Shown: piece after piece, positions 34,274 to 42,820 of the stretch
Numbering within the stretch: position 1 is the stretch's first letter
Layout of the letters: each line of letters begins with the position of its first letter
Source: Terrirubrum flagellatum
Lineage (GTDB): Bacteria; Pseudomonadota; Alphaproteobacteria; Rhizobiales; Beijerinckiaceae
Direction: 5' to 3'
NCBI RefSeq assembly: GCF_022059845.1
Contig: NZ_CP091853.1
Span: 211,023 to 275,022 of the forward strand
DNA length: 64,000 nucleotides
The notes under the pieces: model-generated
The model's input: only the letters and a program-made list of their open reading frames with translations
Told to the model about the DNA's origin: nothing
Database searches by the model: none
Translations under genes and position numbers: made by a program

Positions 34274-35589
34274 TGGCGCCGCGCACAACGCCGCGCCCGT
34301 CGGCGACGTTTGACGATTACACGCTCTCGGAGATTCGCCGCGCAGCCGCGACCGGCGTCTATGATATTCGCGGCGCCGGCGCCAAGCGCAAGCTTCCGCA
34401 TTTCGACGATCTTCTGTTTCTCGGCGCTTCCATCTCACGCTATCCGCTCGAAGGCTATCGAGAAGCCTGCGGAACCGACGTGACGCTGGGCGCGCGCCAC
34501 GCGCTCAAACCACTGCGTCTGAAAATACCAATCACTATCGCCGGTATGAGCTTCGGCTCGTTATCCGCCAACGCGAAGGAGGCGCTCGGGCGCGGGGCGA
34601 CGATCGTCGGAACCTCGACGACAACGGGCGACGGCGGCATGACTCCGGAAGAGCGTACGGCTTCAGAAATTCTCGTCTGTCAGTATCTGCCGTCGCGCTA
34701 TGGCATGAATCCTTCCGACCTGCGCAAGGCGGACGCCATTGAAATCGTGGTCGGGCAAGGCGCCAAACCCGGCGGCGGCGGCATGCTGCTTGGTCAAAAG
34801 ATCACCGGGCGCGTCGCGGCGATGCGAGATCTGCCAGTTGGCGTCGATCAACGCTCCGCCGCCCGCCATCCCGACTGGACCGGTCCAGACGATCTTGAAA
34901 TCAAGATTCTCGAACTGCGTGAGATCACGGACTGGGAAAAGCCGATCTTTGTGAAGGTTGGCGCCTCGCGCCCCTATTACGATGTCGCGCTTGCCGTGAA
35001 GGCCGGAGCCGACGTCGTCGTCGTCGACGGCATGCAGGGCGGCACCGCGGCGACGCAGGAAGTATTCATCGAGCATGTCGGCATTCCAACGCTCGCCGCC
35101 GTCCGGCAGGCCGCGCAAGCGCTGGACGATCTCGGCATGCGCGGAATCGTGCAACTGATTATATCCGGCGGCGTCCGCAGCGGCGCTGATGTCGCCAAGG
35201 CGCTGGCGCTCGGCGCTGACGCGGTGTCGATCGGCACGGCTGCGCTGGTAGCATTGGGCGATAACGATCCCGTCTACTCCGCCGACTATGCGGCGCTGGG
35301 AACAGCGCCCGGCGCCTATGACGACTGGCATGAGGGCCGTGATCCTGCTGGCGTGACGACGCAGGATCCGATCCTTGCGGCGCGGCTCGATCCGGTCGCC
35401 GGCGGCCGCCGTCTCGCGAATTTCCTCAAGGTGATGACGCTCGAAGCGCAGACGATCGCGCGCGCCTGCGGCAAGTCGCATGTCCGGCACCTCGAGCCTG
35501 AAGATCTCTGTGCGCTCACGATCGAGGCGGCGGCGATGGCGCGCGTGCCGCTTGCCGGCACTAACTGGATTCCGGGATCGGGGCGATGA
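34273..35589 (+). CDS. glxD: FMN-binding glutamate-synthase domain protein (GlxD/MgsC-like)
   Basis: A 438-residue protein equivalent to the central FMN domain of glutamate synthase. It shows ITIAGMSFGSLSANAKEALG, TTTGDGGMTPEE, GQGAKPGGGGMLLG, a barrel end VVVDGMQGGTAATQE and the FMN phosphate site IISGGVRSGADVAKAL with GADAVSIGTAAL. It would catalyse the reductive amination or amine-exchange step of the complex. The ATG at 34273 overlaps the glxC stop. It is followed after 19 bases by the type III glutamine synthetase gene, completing the glxBCD-glnT arrangement known from rhizobia and methylotrophs. Confidence 0.88.
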   Translation: MAPRTTPRPSATFDDYTLSEIRRAAATGVYDIRGAGAKRKLPHFDDLLFLGASISRYPLEGYREACGTDVTLGARHALKPLRLKIPITIAGMSFGSLSANAKEALGRGATIVGTSTTTGDGGMTPEERTASEILVCQYLPSRYGMNPSDLRKADAIEIVVGQGAKPGGGGMLLGQKITGRVAAMRDLPVGVDQRSAARHPDWTGPDDLEIKILELREITDWEKPIFVKVGASRPYYDVALAVKAGADVVVVDGMQGGTAATQEVFIEHVGIPTLAAVRQAAQALDDLGMRGIVQLIISGGVRSGADVAKALALGADAVSIGTAALVALGDNDPVYSADYAALGTAPGAYDDWHEGRDPAGVTTQDPILAARLDPVAGGRRLANFLKVMTLEAQTIARACGKSHVRHLEPEDLCALTIEAAAMARVPLAGTNWIPGSGR

Positions 35590-35608
35590 CGCGGGGCGAG
35601 GAGGGAAT

Positions 35609-36916
35609 ATGACGCAGAATCTTGCGGATTTCGCCGCAGACAAAGGCGTTCGCTATTTTCTCATTTCCTACACCGACCTGTTTGGAACGCAACGCGCCAA
35701 GCTCGCGCCGGCGGCGGCGATCGGCGACATGCAGAAGGACGGCGCGGGCTTCGCCGGCTTCGCAAGCTGGCTCGATATGACGCCCGCCGACGCGGATCTC
35801 TTCGCGGTGCCCGACGCGTCATCGGCGATCGTTCTTCCCTGGAAGCGCGAGGTCGCTTGGCTTGCGGCGGATTGCCGGCTGGGAGACTCCGCGCTCACGC
35901 AGCAGCCGCGTATCGTCCTGAAATCGCAGATCGCGCGCGCCGAGGCGGCGGGCTTGCGGATTCGCACCGGCGTTGAAGCCGAGTTTTTTCTCATCGATGC
36001 TGATGGAGAGAATATTTCCGATCCGCGGGATATCGCCGCCAAGCCCTGTTACGATCAGCAGGCCCTGATGCGTCGTTACGATATCATTACGGAAATTTGC
36101 GATGCGATGCTGGAGCTGGGTTGGGGACCGTATCAGAACGACCATGAGGACGCGAACGGCCAGTTCGAGATGAACTGGACGTTTGACGACGCGCTCGTCA
36201 CGGCTGACCGGCATTCTTTCTTCAAATTCATGGCGCGTTCGATCGCCGAAAAACACGGGCTGCGCGCGACTTTCATGCCGAAACCATTCGCCAGACTGAC
36301 CGGATCTGGCTGCCATACGCATGTTTCGGGATGGAGCCTCGACGGGAAGACCAATCTGTTCGCCGACGCTGACGACCCGAACGGCCTTTCGGAGATCGCC
36401 TATCATTTTCTTGGGGGCGTGATGGCGCATGCGCCGGCGCTCGCGGCGATCACCAACCCTACTGTGAACAGCTACAAGCGCATCAATGCGCCGCGCACGG
36501 TTTCCGGCGCGACGTGGTCGCCCAATACCGTCACCTGGGCCGGCAACAATCGCACGCATATGGCGCGCATTCCTGCTCCGGGCCGTTTCGAGCTGCGTTT
36601 ACCAGATGGCGCCGCCAATCCCTATCTGCTTCAGGCGGCGCTGATCGCCGCCGGCCTCGACGGCGTCTCAACGCGCGCGGAGCCAGGAGACCGCTTTGAC
36701 ATCGATATGTACGCCGAAGCACACAGGGCGAAGGAAGCAAAACGGCTGCCTCTCAACCTGCTTGATGCGCTACGCGCTTTCGACGCTGACGCGACCCTGA
36801 AAAGCGCGCTCGGCGATTCCTTCAGCGCCGCCTATCTCAAGTTGAGAATGGATGAGTGGCACGGCTATTGCGCCCACTTCACCCAATGGGAGCGGATGAC
36901 GACGCTCGACGTATAG
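35609..36916 (+). CDS. glnT: type III glutamine synthetase/gamma-glutamylmethylamide synthetase-like (GlnT/GmaS)
   Basis: A 435-residue ligase of the GlnA superfamily in its GlnT/GmaS branch. Metal and substrate residues are in GVEAEFFL and NDHEDANGQFEMNW, the ATP loop in MPKPFARLTGSGCHTH, and the glutamate-binding region in NSYKRINAPRTVSGATWSP. GlnT makes glutamine, whereas GmaS joins methylamine to glutamate; sequence alone does not separate them. Adjacency to glxBCD and to genes for N-methyl or N-heterocycle catabolism supports an amine-assimilating role. The start ATG 35609 follows GAGGAGGGA; the longer frame from 35480 lies within glxD. It is the last gene of the catabolic block, immediately before the second BRO-like copy. 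Confidence 0.86.
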   Translation: MTQNLADFAADKGVRYFLISYTDLFGTQRAKLAPAAAIGDMQKDGAGFAGFASWLDMTPADADLFAVPDASSAIVLPWKREVAWLAADCRLGDSALTQQPRIVLKSQIARAEAAGLRIRTGVEAEFFLIDADGENISDPRDIAAKPCYDQQALMRRYDIITEICDAMLELGWGPYQNDHEDANGQFEMNWTFDDALVTADRHSFFKFMARSIAEKHGLRATFMPKPFARLTGSGCHTHVSGWSLDGKTNLFADADDPNGLSEIAYHFLGGVMAHAPALAAITNPTVNSYKRINAPRTVSGATWSPNTVTWAGNNRTHMARIPAPGRFELRLPDGAANPYLLQAALIAAGLDGVSTRAEPGDRFDIDMYAEAHRAKEAKRLPLNLLDALRAFDADATLKSALGDSFSAAYLKLRMDEWHGYCAHFTQWERMTTLDV

Positions 36917-36931
36917 ACCCGCCACAACGGG

Positions 36932-37209
36932 CCGATGTCGGTCGGCTACAGATTGAACGCCGTTGGCGCGCCAAATGCGACAGCGCCTCTGACAACGATT
37001 GATCCCGCACAGAAGGAACTCGCCGAACTCGAGGTCGATCCGCCGATGGTTCGGCATCCGTCGTTCGATTCATGCTGATTTCCCCGATCGCCCTGATTAA
37101 GATCATCGCGATGGCGCGGGAGGATGCCCCTACATCGGTCGCCGAATATCCGGTGATGCGATCCTGGCTGTCGTCTGTCATCGCGAAACGCGCCGAGGCA
37201 TCGGTTTGA
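36932..37209 (+). pseudogene. broken second copy of the BRO-like gene (right direct repeat)
   Basis: From TCGGCTACAGATTGAACGCC onward this stretch matches the 3' two thirds of the gene at 21943-22389 in the same orientation, at about 80 percent identity by eye. The stop TGA is at 37207-37209. The 5' part, encoding the first about sixty residues, is missing. A one-base deletion near 37064 shifts the frame, so the conserved motif DSTEKELAELEVD (here DPAQKELAELEVD) is no longer joined to the following segment. There is no ribosome site. It lies 15 bases after the glutamine synthetase stop. Confidence 0.75.
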
Positions 37210-37501
37210 GATCTGTCGGCGCCGTCTGTCACAACGCGTGGCCTGGTTGCGGCAGCATCATTGATGTGAATCGATGATGGCCGACTGATTCCAACATCAC
37301 CATGCCCACATGCGGTCTAAGCCAATAGGCCATCTGCCCCCAGGCGCCCAACGATCCCAATTGAAGCGCGTTTACGGCTCCGTCTTCAGAATTCGTCGAT
37401 GTTGGCTGAAAAGATCGGCCATGGGATCGGCCGATTTTGGTTGAAATTCGCTATTTCCGCATTATTATCAGGTGCTTGATAAAAGGCGAAATCGGCCAAA
37501 C
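37210..37501. promoter_or_regulatory. control region upstream of fic
   Basis: A 292-base gap without a gene. Its right part is A/T-richer and carries repeated ATCGGCC boxes: GATCGGCC at 37413-37420 and 37425-37432, and GGCCGATTT (37429-37437), which forms an inverted repeat with AAATCGGCC (37489-37497). A promoter-like pair TTGAAA (37441-37446) and TATTAT (37463-37468), 16 bases apart, lies between the inverted arms. Confidence 0.5.
37441..37468 (+). promoter_or_regulatory. sigma-70-like promoter of the fic gene
   Basis: TTGAAA and TATTAT are separated by 16 bases, about 35 bases before the fic start at 37502, and are enclosed by the arms of the GGCCGATTT/AAATCGGCC inverted repeat. The arms are placed so that a bound protein would block the promoter. 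Confidence 0.4.
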
Positions 37502-38695
37502 ATGCCAATTGAAACCGTGCAGCGGATCGAGCCGGCGAGGCCCGAAGAGATCAGCGAGCCCATCGCCAATGCCGTTGCCGAGCTTGCCGCCGCAACGTCG
37601 GCGCTTGGCAAGGCTCTGCATCCTCGCACGGCCGCAAATCTTGCTGCGCTCGTGCGGATGATGAACGCCTACTATAGCAATCTCATCGAGGGACATAATA
37701 CACGGCCGCGCGATATCGTCCGGGCCCTTGCCGGCGAATTCGATGATGATCGCGAGCGCCGCAACCTTCAGCGCGAGGCGGCGGCGCATGTCCATGTCCA
37801 AGCTGAGGTTGATCGTTTGGCGCTTGAAGGCCGCCTGCCCGAGCCTGCCTCCGCTGAGTTCATCCGCCGGCTGCATCGGGAATTCTATCGCGACGCGCCG
37901 GAAGAGTTTCTCCATCTGCGCGGAGCAGAGCGTGATTTCGTCATGCAGCCGGGCGAGTGGCGCTCACAGGAAAAGCATGATGTCGCGGTTGGACGGCATG
38001 TGCCTCCGGCAAGCGAGCGTGTGCCGGATTTCATGCGTTATTTCGAGGACCGCTATCGCTTCGCGCCACTCGGCAAAGCCAGCCGCATCGTCGCTATGGC
38101 GGCGGCGCATCACAGGCTGAACTTCATTCATCCTTTTCCCGATGGCAACGGGCGCGTCAGCCGCCTGATGAGCCACGCCATGGCGCATGAAGCAGGGATC
38201 GGAGCTTCCGGATTGTGGTCGATTTCCCGCGGACTCGCGCGGGGCCTTGAAAGCCGAGCCGAATACAAGCGCATGATGGACCTTGCCGATACGCCGCGCC
38301 AAGGCGATCTTGACGGACGCGGTAACCTTTCTCAGCGTGCGCTGAACGAATTCATCCTCTGGTTTCTTAAAGTCGCGCTCGATCAGGTCACGTTCATGAG
38401 CGGACTTTTTGATCTTGCAGGGCTGACACAACGATTGCGCCAAATTGTCGAACGCCATCCGTCGCTCAAGCCGGAAACCGCGCGACTTTTGGAAGAGGCG
38501 CTGCTGCGCGGTGAGTTCGAGCGCGGCGACGCCTCGCGCATCACACAGCTTCCGGAGCGCACAGCGCGGCGCGTGCTCAACGACACGATCGCGCTCGGAC
38601 TGCTGGCCTCGGATACGCCCAAAGGCCCTGTATCCCTGCGCTTTCCCGCCGGGATGCTCGAACTGTTGTTTCCCCGCCTGTTTCCTGAGACGTAG
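37502..38695 (+). CDS. Fic-family protein (predicted AMP-transferase, class II)
   Basis: A 397-residue protein. The Fic core has a perfect catalytic loop [12 protein letters not shown] starting at His210, so it should transfer AMP or another nucleotide to a target protein. The inhibitory helix motif SNLIEG (59-64) lies N-terminal to the core, which is the class II layout in which the inhibitory glutamate is built into the same protein; hence no separate antitoxin is needed and none is seen. A C-terminal winged-helix-like region (about 340-397) probably binds DNA and may account for the ATCGGCC boxes upstream. ATG 37502 is chosen, since the frame before it has no good start. The physiological target is unknown. 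Confidence 0.88.
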   Translation: MPIETVQRIEPARPEEISEPIANAVAELAAATSALGKALHPRTAANLAALVRMMNAYYSNLIEGHNTRPRDIVRALAGEFDDDRERRNLQREAAAHVHVQAEVDRLALEGRLPEPASAEFIRRLHREFYRDAPEEFLHLRGAERDFVMQPGEWRSQEKHDVAVGRHVPPASERVPDFMRYFEDRYRFAPLGKASRIVAMAAAHHRLNFIHPFPDGNGRVSRLMSHAMAHEAGIGASGLWSISRGLARGLESRAEYKRMMDLADTPRQGDLDGRGNLSQRALNEFILWFLKVALDQVTFMSGLFDLAGLTQRLRQIVERHPSLKPETARLLEEALLRGEFERGDASRITQLPERTARRVLNDTIALGLLASDTPKGPVSLRFPAGMLELLFPRLFPET

Positions 38696-39138
38696 TGAGG
38701 CGCACCGAAAGCCGCATTGGTCTGTCGTTCACGCGACCACAAGCAGATGGAATGCGCGCAGTTCACACGCCGTCAACTCGTCGGCGTGTTGTCGATATGA
38801 TGTCGCGCGGAATGCATCTGTGTTCCTATTTGGCGCACTTGGTATGTCAGGCGCCTTTCGGTGATGAAGAAAATCGTTGGCCGCATCTTAGCAGATTTTG
38901 AGCGGCTGACCTTCAGGCGTTTGGCCGATGCTGCGTGCCGCGACTAAAAGAAATATAAACACGACTTTTGCGCTTCTCCTCGCGTTTCGCGACTGCGTTG
39001 CGAACAAGAGATCAGTTTGGATCAGAAATTCCCGAAATTCCTCAACGTCACCTCGCCATGCGTAACAAGCATGACTCGTCTTGCCGCTCATCTGCTAGCA
39101 GACGCGGCTATAGAGATGTCGTGAGAGATGCGTTCGTA
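38696..39138. other. gap between fic and a small unknown gene
   Basis: A 443-base stretch with only short, unconvincing ORFs on both strands. Base composition is patchy, with an A/T-rich stretch near 38945-39000 that may hold the promoter of the 39139 gene. No repeat, RNA gene or terminator is recognised. Confidence 0.35.
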
Positions 39139-39372
39139 ATGGCGATTCACACAGTAGAGGAAAAGATTGCGATCACGGCTTCTGAATTGCGCAGACGTTA
39201 TGACATGCTTCGGGCAACAACTCTCATCGGGCAGAAAATGGAAAAGGCGCTCTTTCAAGGCCGCGCGCAAGACGTCCTGTTTTGGGCGCTGGTCTTTTCC
39301 AAGTTCGCGGACGAGAAGCTGTGCGACGAGTTGCGCGCTGCAGTGCTCGAAGCGCTCGATCTGGCCGACTAA
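39139..39372 (+). CDS. small hypothetical protein
   Basis: A 77-residue, Ala/Leu/Glu-rich, probably all-helical cytoplasmic protein with MLRATTLIGQKMEKALFQGR and FWALVFSKFADEK segments; no domain is recognised. The frame is open upstream to 38968, but ATG 39139 begins the compact helical part and the upstream portion has poor composition. It lies between the fic gene and the convergent exported-protein genes. It may be an uncharacterised regulator or toxin-related protein of the island; this is only a guess from location. Confidence 0.45.
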   Translation: MAIHTVEEKIAITASELRRRYDMLRATTLIGQKMEKALFQGRAQDVLFWALVFSKFADEKLCDELRAAVLEALDLAD

Positions 39373-39396
39373 ATTTGCCAGCGCTAACGATTCAAC

Positions 39397-40113
39397 TCAA
39401 ATTTGCGCTTCGCCTACGACGATTGATGCCTGATCCGACGTCGGGGGATTGGTTGCGATGCCGTTTTGCAGCAGAGAATCGCCGGGTCCGTTGTTGCTGC
39501 ACGTGGCCTGACCATCCCGACAATTGGGGTCAGCGAGCGAACGGGCGTTTCGGGCCATGTCGCAGATGGTGGTACCGTTGGAGTCCGCAAATCCGGAACA
39601 ACGCCCTGAGTCCACCATCTTCTGGCAGTTGCCGGTTCCCAGCTGGATGCAGGCCGCGATGAAACCTGCATCCACACGCTGACCGTCGAAGGTTCCCTGC
39701 GAGGCCAACTGCTTCACAGCCGGGGTTTGATATCCGTCGTTCGTCAGCCGCGCCCAGGCGTTGGTCTGCTCCTGGAGCGACATGCAACCGAAACCTTCGC
39801 GGTCGGTCTGCGCATATTTCCGGACGTTGGCGTTGTTGAGCTGGAAGACGCCAGTGCAGCAGCTGCCGTTATAGACGCCCTTGTTGCCGCCGGATTCAAA
39901 GCGGCCGAGACCGCCGAGGGAGCAGGACGTTCCCTTCAATTCGGAGCGAAGCGGCGAAGCATTCACGGCATTCGTAATCTCCTGCGCAGAATAATTTGTG
40001 CGTTCGCAATATTGTTGCCTTTGTGCGACCGCAGGCTGCTGGGACAAAAGGCACGCGACCACGACTCCGAGCCAACGACAAGAGGGGCTGGAAGAATTCA
40101 TGTGTTGGCTCAT
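39397..40113 (-). CDS. exported lysozyme-like (VirB1-type) protein of a conjugation remnant
   Basis: A 238-residue protein with an N-terminal signal peptide (LGVVVACLLSQQPAVAQ). The mature part has many Cys residues and the block GRFESGGNKGVYNGSCCTGV followed by FQLNNANVRKY, which resembles the catalytic segment of lysozyme-like lytic transglycosylases associated with type IV secretion, the Glu of ESGG being the likely acid. The C-terminus is Asn/Asp-rich. ATG 40113 overlaps the upstream stop as ATGA; ATG 40101 is another option. The family call is moderate. Its role would be opening peptidoglycan for a conjugation channel, of which only fragments remain nearby. Confidence 0.55.
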   Translation of the reverse strand: MSQHMNSSSPSCRWLGVVVACLLSQQPAVAQRQQYCERTNYSAQEITNAVNASPLRSELKGTSCSLGGLGRFESGGNKGVYNGSCCTGVFQLNNANVRKYAQTDREGFGCMSLQEQTNAWARLTNDGYQTPAVKQLASQGTFDGQRVDAGFIAACIQLGTGNCQKMVDSGRCSGFADSNGTTICDMARNARSLADPNCRDGQATCSNNGPGDSLLQNGIATNPPTSDQASIVVGEAQI

Positions 40114-40736
40114 TGTTTGGGTAAGGGAATTGAGCGCGCGCATTCCGGACGCTCTCGCCCGCCGACATTCGCCCTGAGGTCGACGCGACGGGCTGCTTCA
40201 TCGAATTTGACGTAGACGGCGTCGGTGCGATTCTTCTCGGGTGTGTCGTCATCGTGGTCGGTATAGCAACCGAGAGCGTCAATCCGCGCGAGCTTTCCGG
40301 CTGAGATCACGACAATCCGTAGAGGGCATATCGATGGCGCGATATCGGCGCCCTTGCTATTGGCGCCGCTGTCGCAGGCGCGGTTGAGAATCGTGCTGAC
40401 GATTGCGTCGCCGTTGCTGCTTGCAAATCTGGCGGATAACGCGGTGATGTAGGCGTTTCGGCCATTGAGGTCGCGTTTGAGCGCCCTCTGCGCGTAGTCA
40501 TTCGCTTCGGCAATGACGTCAGGCCAGACGATCGTTTGCAAGGGATCGCTAGGCGAGACATCCCGCAAATCGTGAAACGTCATCTCGCGCCAACCTGATT
40601 CGCTTTGCGCTATCGTTAATGTCGCGCTTGTCAGGGTGAGTACAGTCGCGGCGGCGATCATCGTCACAGGCGATGCTAATTTCGTCGCACTTTGCCTGAT
40701 GCGGTTTGATTTGGGATTCCTCGGATTTGGTCGCAT
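40110..40736 (-). CDS. exported hypothetical protein of the conjugation remnant
   Basis: A 208-residue protein with a basic N-terminus and a hydrophobic segment (MIAAATVLTLTSATLTIAQ) that ends in a likely signal cleavage site. The mature part is polar with a few Cys residues and ends VDLRANVGGRERPECARSIP. I do not recognise the family. It is translationally coupled to the lysozyme-like gene (ATGA). The fragment just upstream (40736-40921) ends in a similar way (VRLGVIVGGKQVDACFRKIS), suggesting a tandem pair of related periplasmic proteins. A place in a type IV secretion gene cluster is inferred only from these neighbours. Confidence 0.55.
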   Translation of the reverse strand: MRPNPRNPKSNRIRQSATKLASPVTMIAAATVLTLTSATLTIAQSESGWREMTFHDLRDVSPSDPLQTIVWPDVIAEANDYAQRALKRDLNGRNAYITALSARFASSNGDAIVSTILNRACDSGANSKGADIAPSICPLRIVVISAGKLARIDALGCYTDHDDDTPEKNRTDAVYVKFDEAARRVDLRANVGGRERPECARSIPLPKQ

Positions 40737-40921
40737 CAGTCATCTCGAACGGAGATTTTTCGGAAACACGCATCCACCTGCTTTCCCCCAACAATGACGC
40801 CGAGCCGCACAGCGCGGGCATCGACGTCGTAGGAGGCGTAGGCGGTGGAAGATGCGCGTCGGGTTTCGGTGGCCTGAGATGCCGTTGAATTCACGAAGCA
40901 GCCTTCGCCGGCCTCCATCAC
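40736..40921 (-). pseudogene. 3' fragment of a paralogue of the 40110-40736 gene
   Basis: The last about sixty codons of a gene whose stop shares bases with the next start (TGATG at 40736). Its end, YASYDVDARAVRLGVIVGGK then DACFRKIS, parallels the end of the downstream exported protein. The frame closes at a stop near 40955-40957 with no signal peptide, so the 5' part is lost, apparently at the same junction that truncated the coupling-protein gene on the other strand. Confidence 0.4.
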
Positions 40922-42042
40922 TCGCGCAACCGGAAACCCGAAACTCCGCCTTGTTCAACGTGAACATGGCGCTGAATCCCTGGAACAATGGGTTGATCTG
41001 CGCAGCGACGGAAACATCCGACTTTGACATCCGCGAGCTCAGAAGAAAGCGGATGACAATCTTTATCGGCTGCACCATCGCCGAACTCGCGATCTTCCAG
41101 CCGCTGATCCGTATCCTGCTTCAGCAAGTCCACGATCTCATGATGGCGAAGCTGCCGGGAAAAGACGAGCCACTTCAGGTTCTGCTCATGCTCGACGAGT
41201 TCTACCATGTGGGCCGCATGGATTCGCTGATCTCCAAGATCACGATCAGCGCCGGTTATGGCTTCCGCATGGCGATCGTTCTGCAGGATCTCTCGCAGCT
41301 TGATGAGCTCTACGGCAAGAGCACGCGCATCACGACGGTTTCAGGGTCGCAGATCAAGCTGTTCATCCAGATCAATGACCTCGAAACGTCAGAGTTCGTT
41401 TCGGAGATGCTCGGCGATACGACGACGATCTATAAGACGCCGGTCGTGCGGCGAGGCGAGGGGATCTTCGCGTCGCGAGTCTGGGCGCCTCACTACGCCA
41501 ATAAGCCGCTGCGAAGTCCGCTGGAGCTTCGCGAGTTGCCGGCGCTCACCGCGATTTTGATGCTGAAAAATTCCAGGTCGTTCGCGATCGGCAAGATCAG
41601 GCACTACAATGACAAGCCGTTTAAGAGCTTCTATGAAGTGGTTCGCAGACTTCTGGAATTGCCTCGCCTAGGAACTTGGCGAGATGAGCGGACCAGCGAT
41701 CGAGACGACCATGCCCGACCGCAAGCTCAAGCCGACCCTCAAAGGAGCGAGCCGCCCGCACATGAAGCCAATCTTATAGCCCGGACAGGAGCGTCCGCGA
41801 AGAAGAAGCCGCTTTCCCTCGGCGATGCGCCGCCGACTTCGCCGGGCGACAATTGCGATCTGCGTGCGGCCTTAACCGCCGCTACGAATTCTGGGCGAAA
41901 ACAACTGCGGGCTCTGTTTGATGAGCAAAAAGACGAACAATCTATACCGGAAGCTAAGCTAGATGACGTTCGTGCCGCGATAACGGCGTTGAATGATAGT
42001 TTTGGTGATGACGGCAGGCCTGGAGGCATCACCGAGTTGTAA
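40852..42042 (+). pseudogene. 5'-truncated type IV coupling protein (VirD4/TraG family)
   Basis: A 396-codon frame. From about 40950 it matches the C-terminal half of VirD4/TraG ATPases: ETSDFDIRELRRKRMTIFIG, Walker B VLLMLDEFYHVG, and SAGYGFRMAIVLQDLSQLDE with the TVSGSQIKLFIQ segment. The Walker A lobe and the membrane anchor are absent; the first about thirty codons have no homology and overlap a fragment of another gene. A full protein would be over 600 residues and would couple the relaxosome to the secretion channel. A disordered, charged tail of about 120 residues follows. This is a non-functional relic of a conjugative element. Confidence 0.7.
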
Positions 42043-42820
42043 CGTCCCGGCCCCGCGACGGTGGCTATGATCTCATTGGCTCTTCCTCGGATTACGTCTC
42101 AAGTTGACTCAAATCAGACATTGAAACTCTTCATGAATACGTCTGCTTGCACCATCAAAGCGGACAGCGACGACGATTGGCCGCCACGAGTGTCTTTCTG
42201 TCGCGATTTCAACCTCCGCGATGTGTGACGGGGTGCTGAGCATCTATGCAGCGTTCGCGATTTCTGTCGGCGAACACCTTCCTTCGGTCTCCGTCATCGT
42301 CCACCCATTCGTCTTGAGGAGAGGACGAAGATCAACGCGCACTGCGATATTTTGACTCGCAATCCGCCATTCAAGGCGGATCCAAAGCCCATACTGGCGT
42401 GAGCCACATAGGCCTCCCGCAGAAAGCGGGCCCGGCGGGTGACCGCAAAAGCTATGGAATCGGGATACGAGCAAGGGAGGACGCCATAAATGCAGAACGC
42501 CGATGCAGGAACAACAACCACGGGCGCCGGGACGCTCTTACCGTTCCTCAGCCACTGGGGTAGTAAATATGGCCTCAGAAATATTCCTGCGATATCAATA
42601 AATTATATTTGCTCCAGATCGGTGATGGGCAACCAAAGGGGAGGTGTGACGCGATCCACGCCCCGCTCGCGGCGCTGAACCGGCTCTTTTCAGAGGTATC
42701 CTGAGCCTCGACATTGCGTAGAGCAGATGCAGATGGCGACTCGACTCTTTGTCCGTTGTAGCGGGCGGGACTCGGCCTAGCATTTGCGAAGACGGGATGG
42801 CGTGCGCCATGGAGGGACCG
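42043..42820. other. island boundary region without a recognised gene
   Basis: A 778-base stretch of lower coding quality. Small ORFs at 42244-42521 on the minus strand have no recognisable motif. An A/T-rich patch occurs at 42560-42620. Near its right end lies the first copy of the 50-bp repeat (42708-42757). The composition change and the lack of genes make this the likely right edge of the island. No integrase or tRNA att site is seen. Confidence 0.4.
42708..42757 (+). promoter_or_regulatory. 50-bp direct repeat, copy 1, upstream of the binding-protein gene
   Basis: This 50-base element matches 44956-45005 without gaps at 43 of 50 positions; the last 20 bases (GACTCGACTCTTTGTCCGTT) are identical. 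It ends 63 bases before the ATG at 42821. The position upstream of two separate units of one cluster suggests a shared promoter or operator. Confidence 0.6.

Noticed and set aside
36879..37232. 117-codon minus-strand frame over the second BRO-like copy
   Set aside because: The matching sequence on the plus strand explains the conservation; the minus reading has no motif.
37502..38695. Toxin-antitoxin pair with a separate Fic antitoxin
   Set aside because: The Fic protein carries its own inhibitory SNLIEG motif, and no small antitoxin gene is adjacent.
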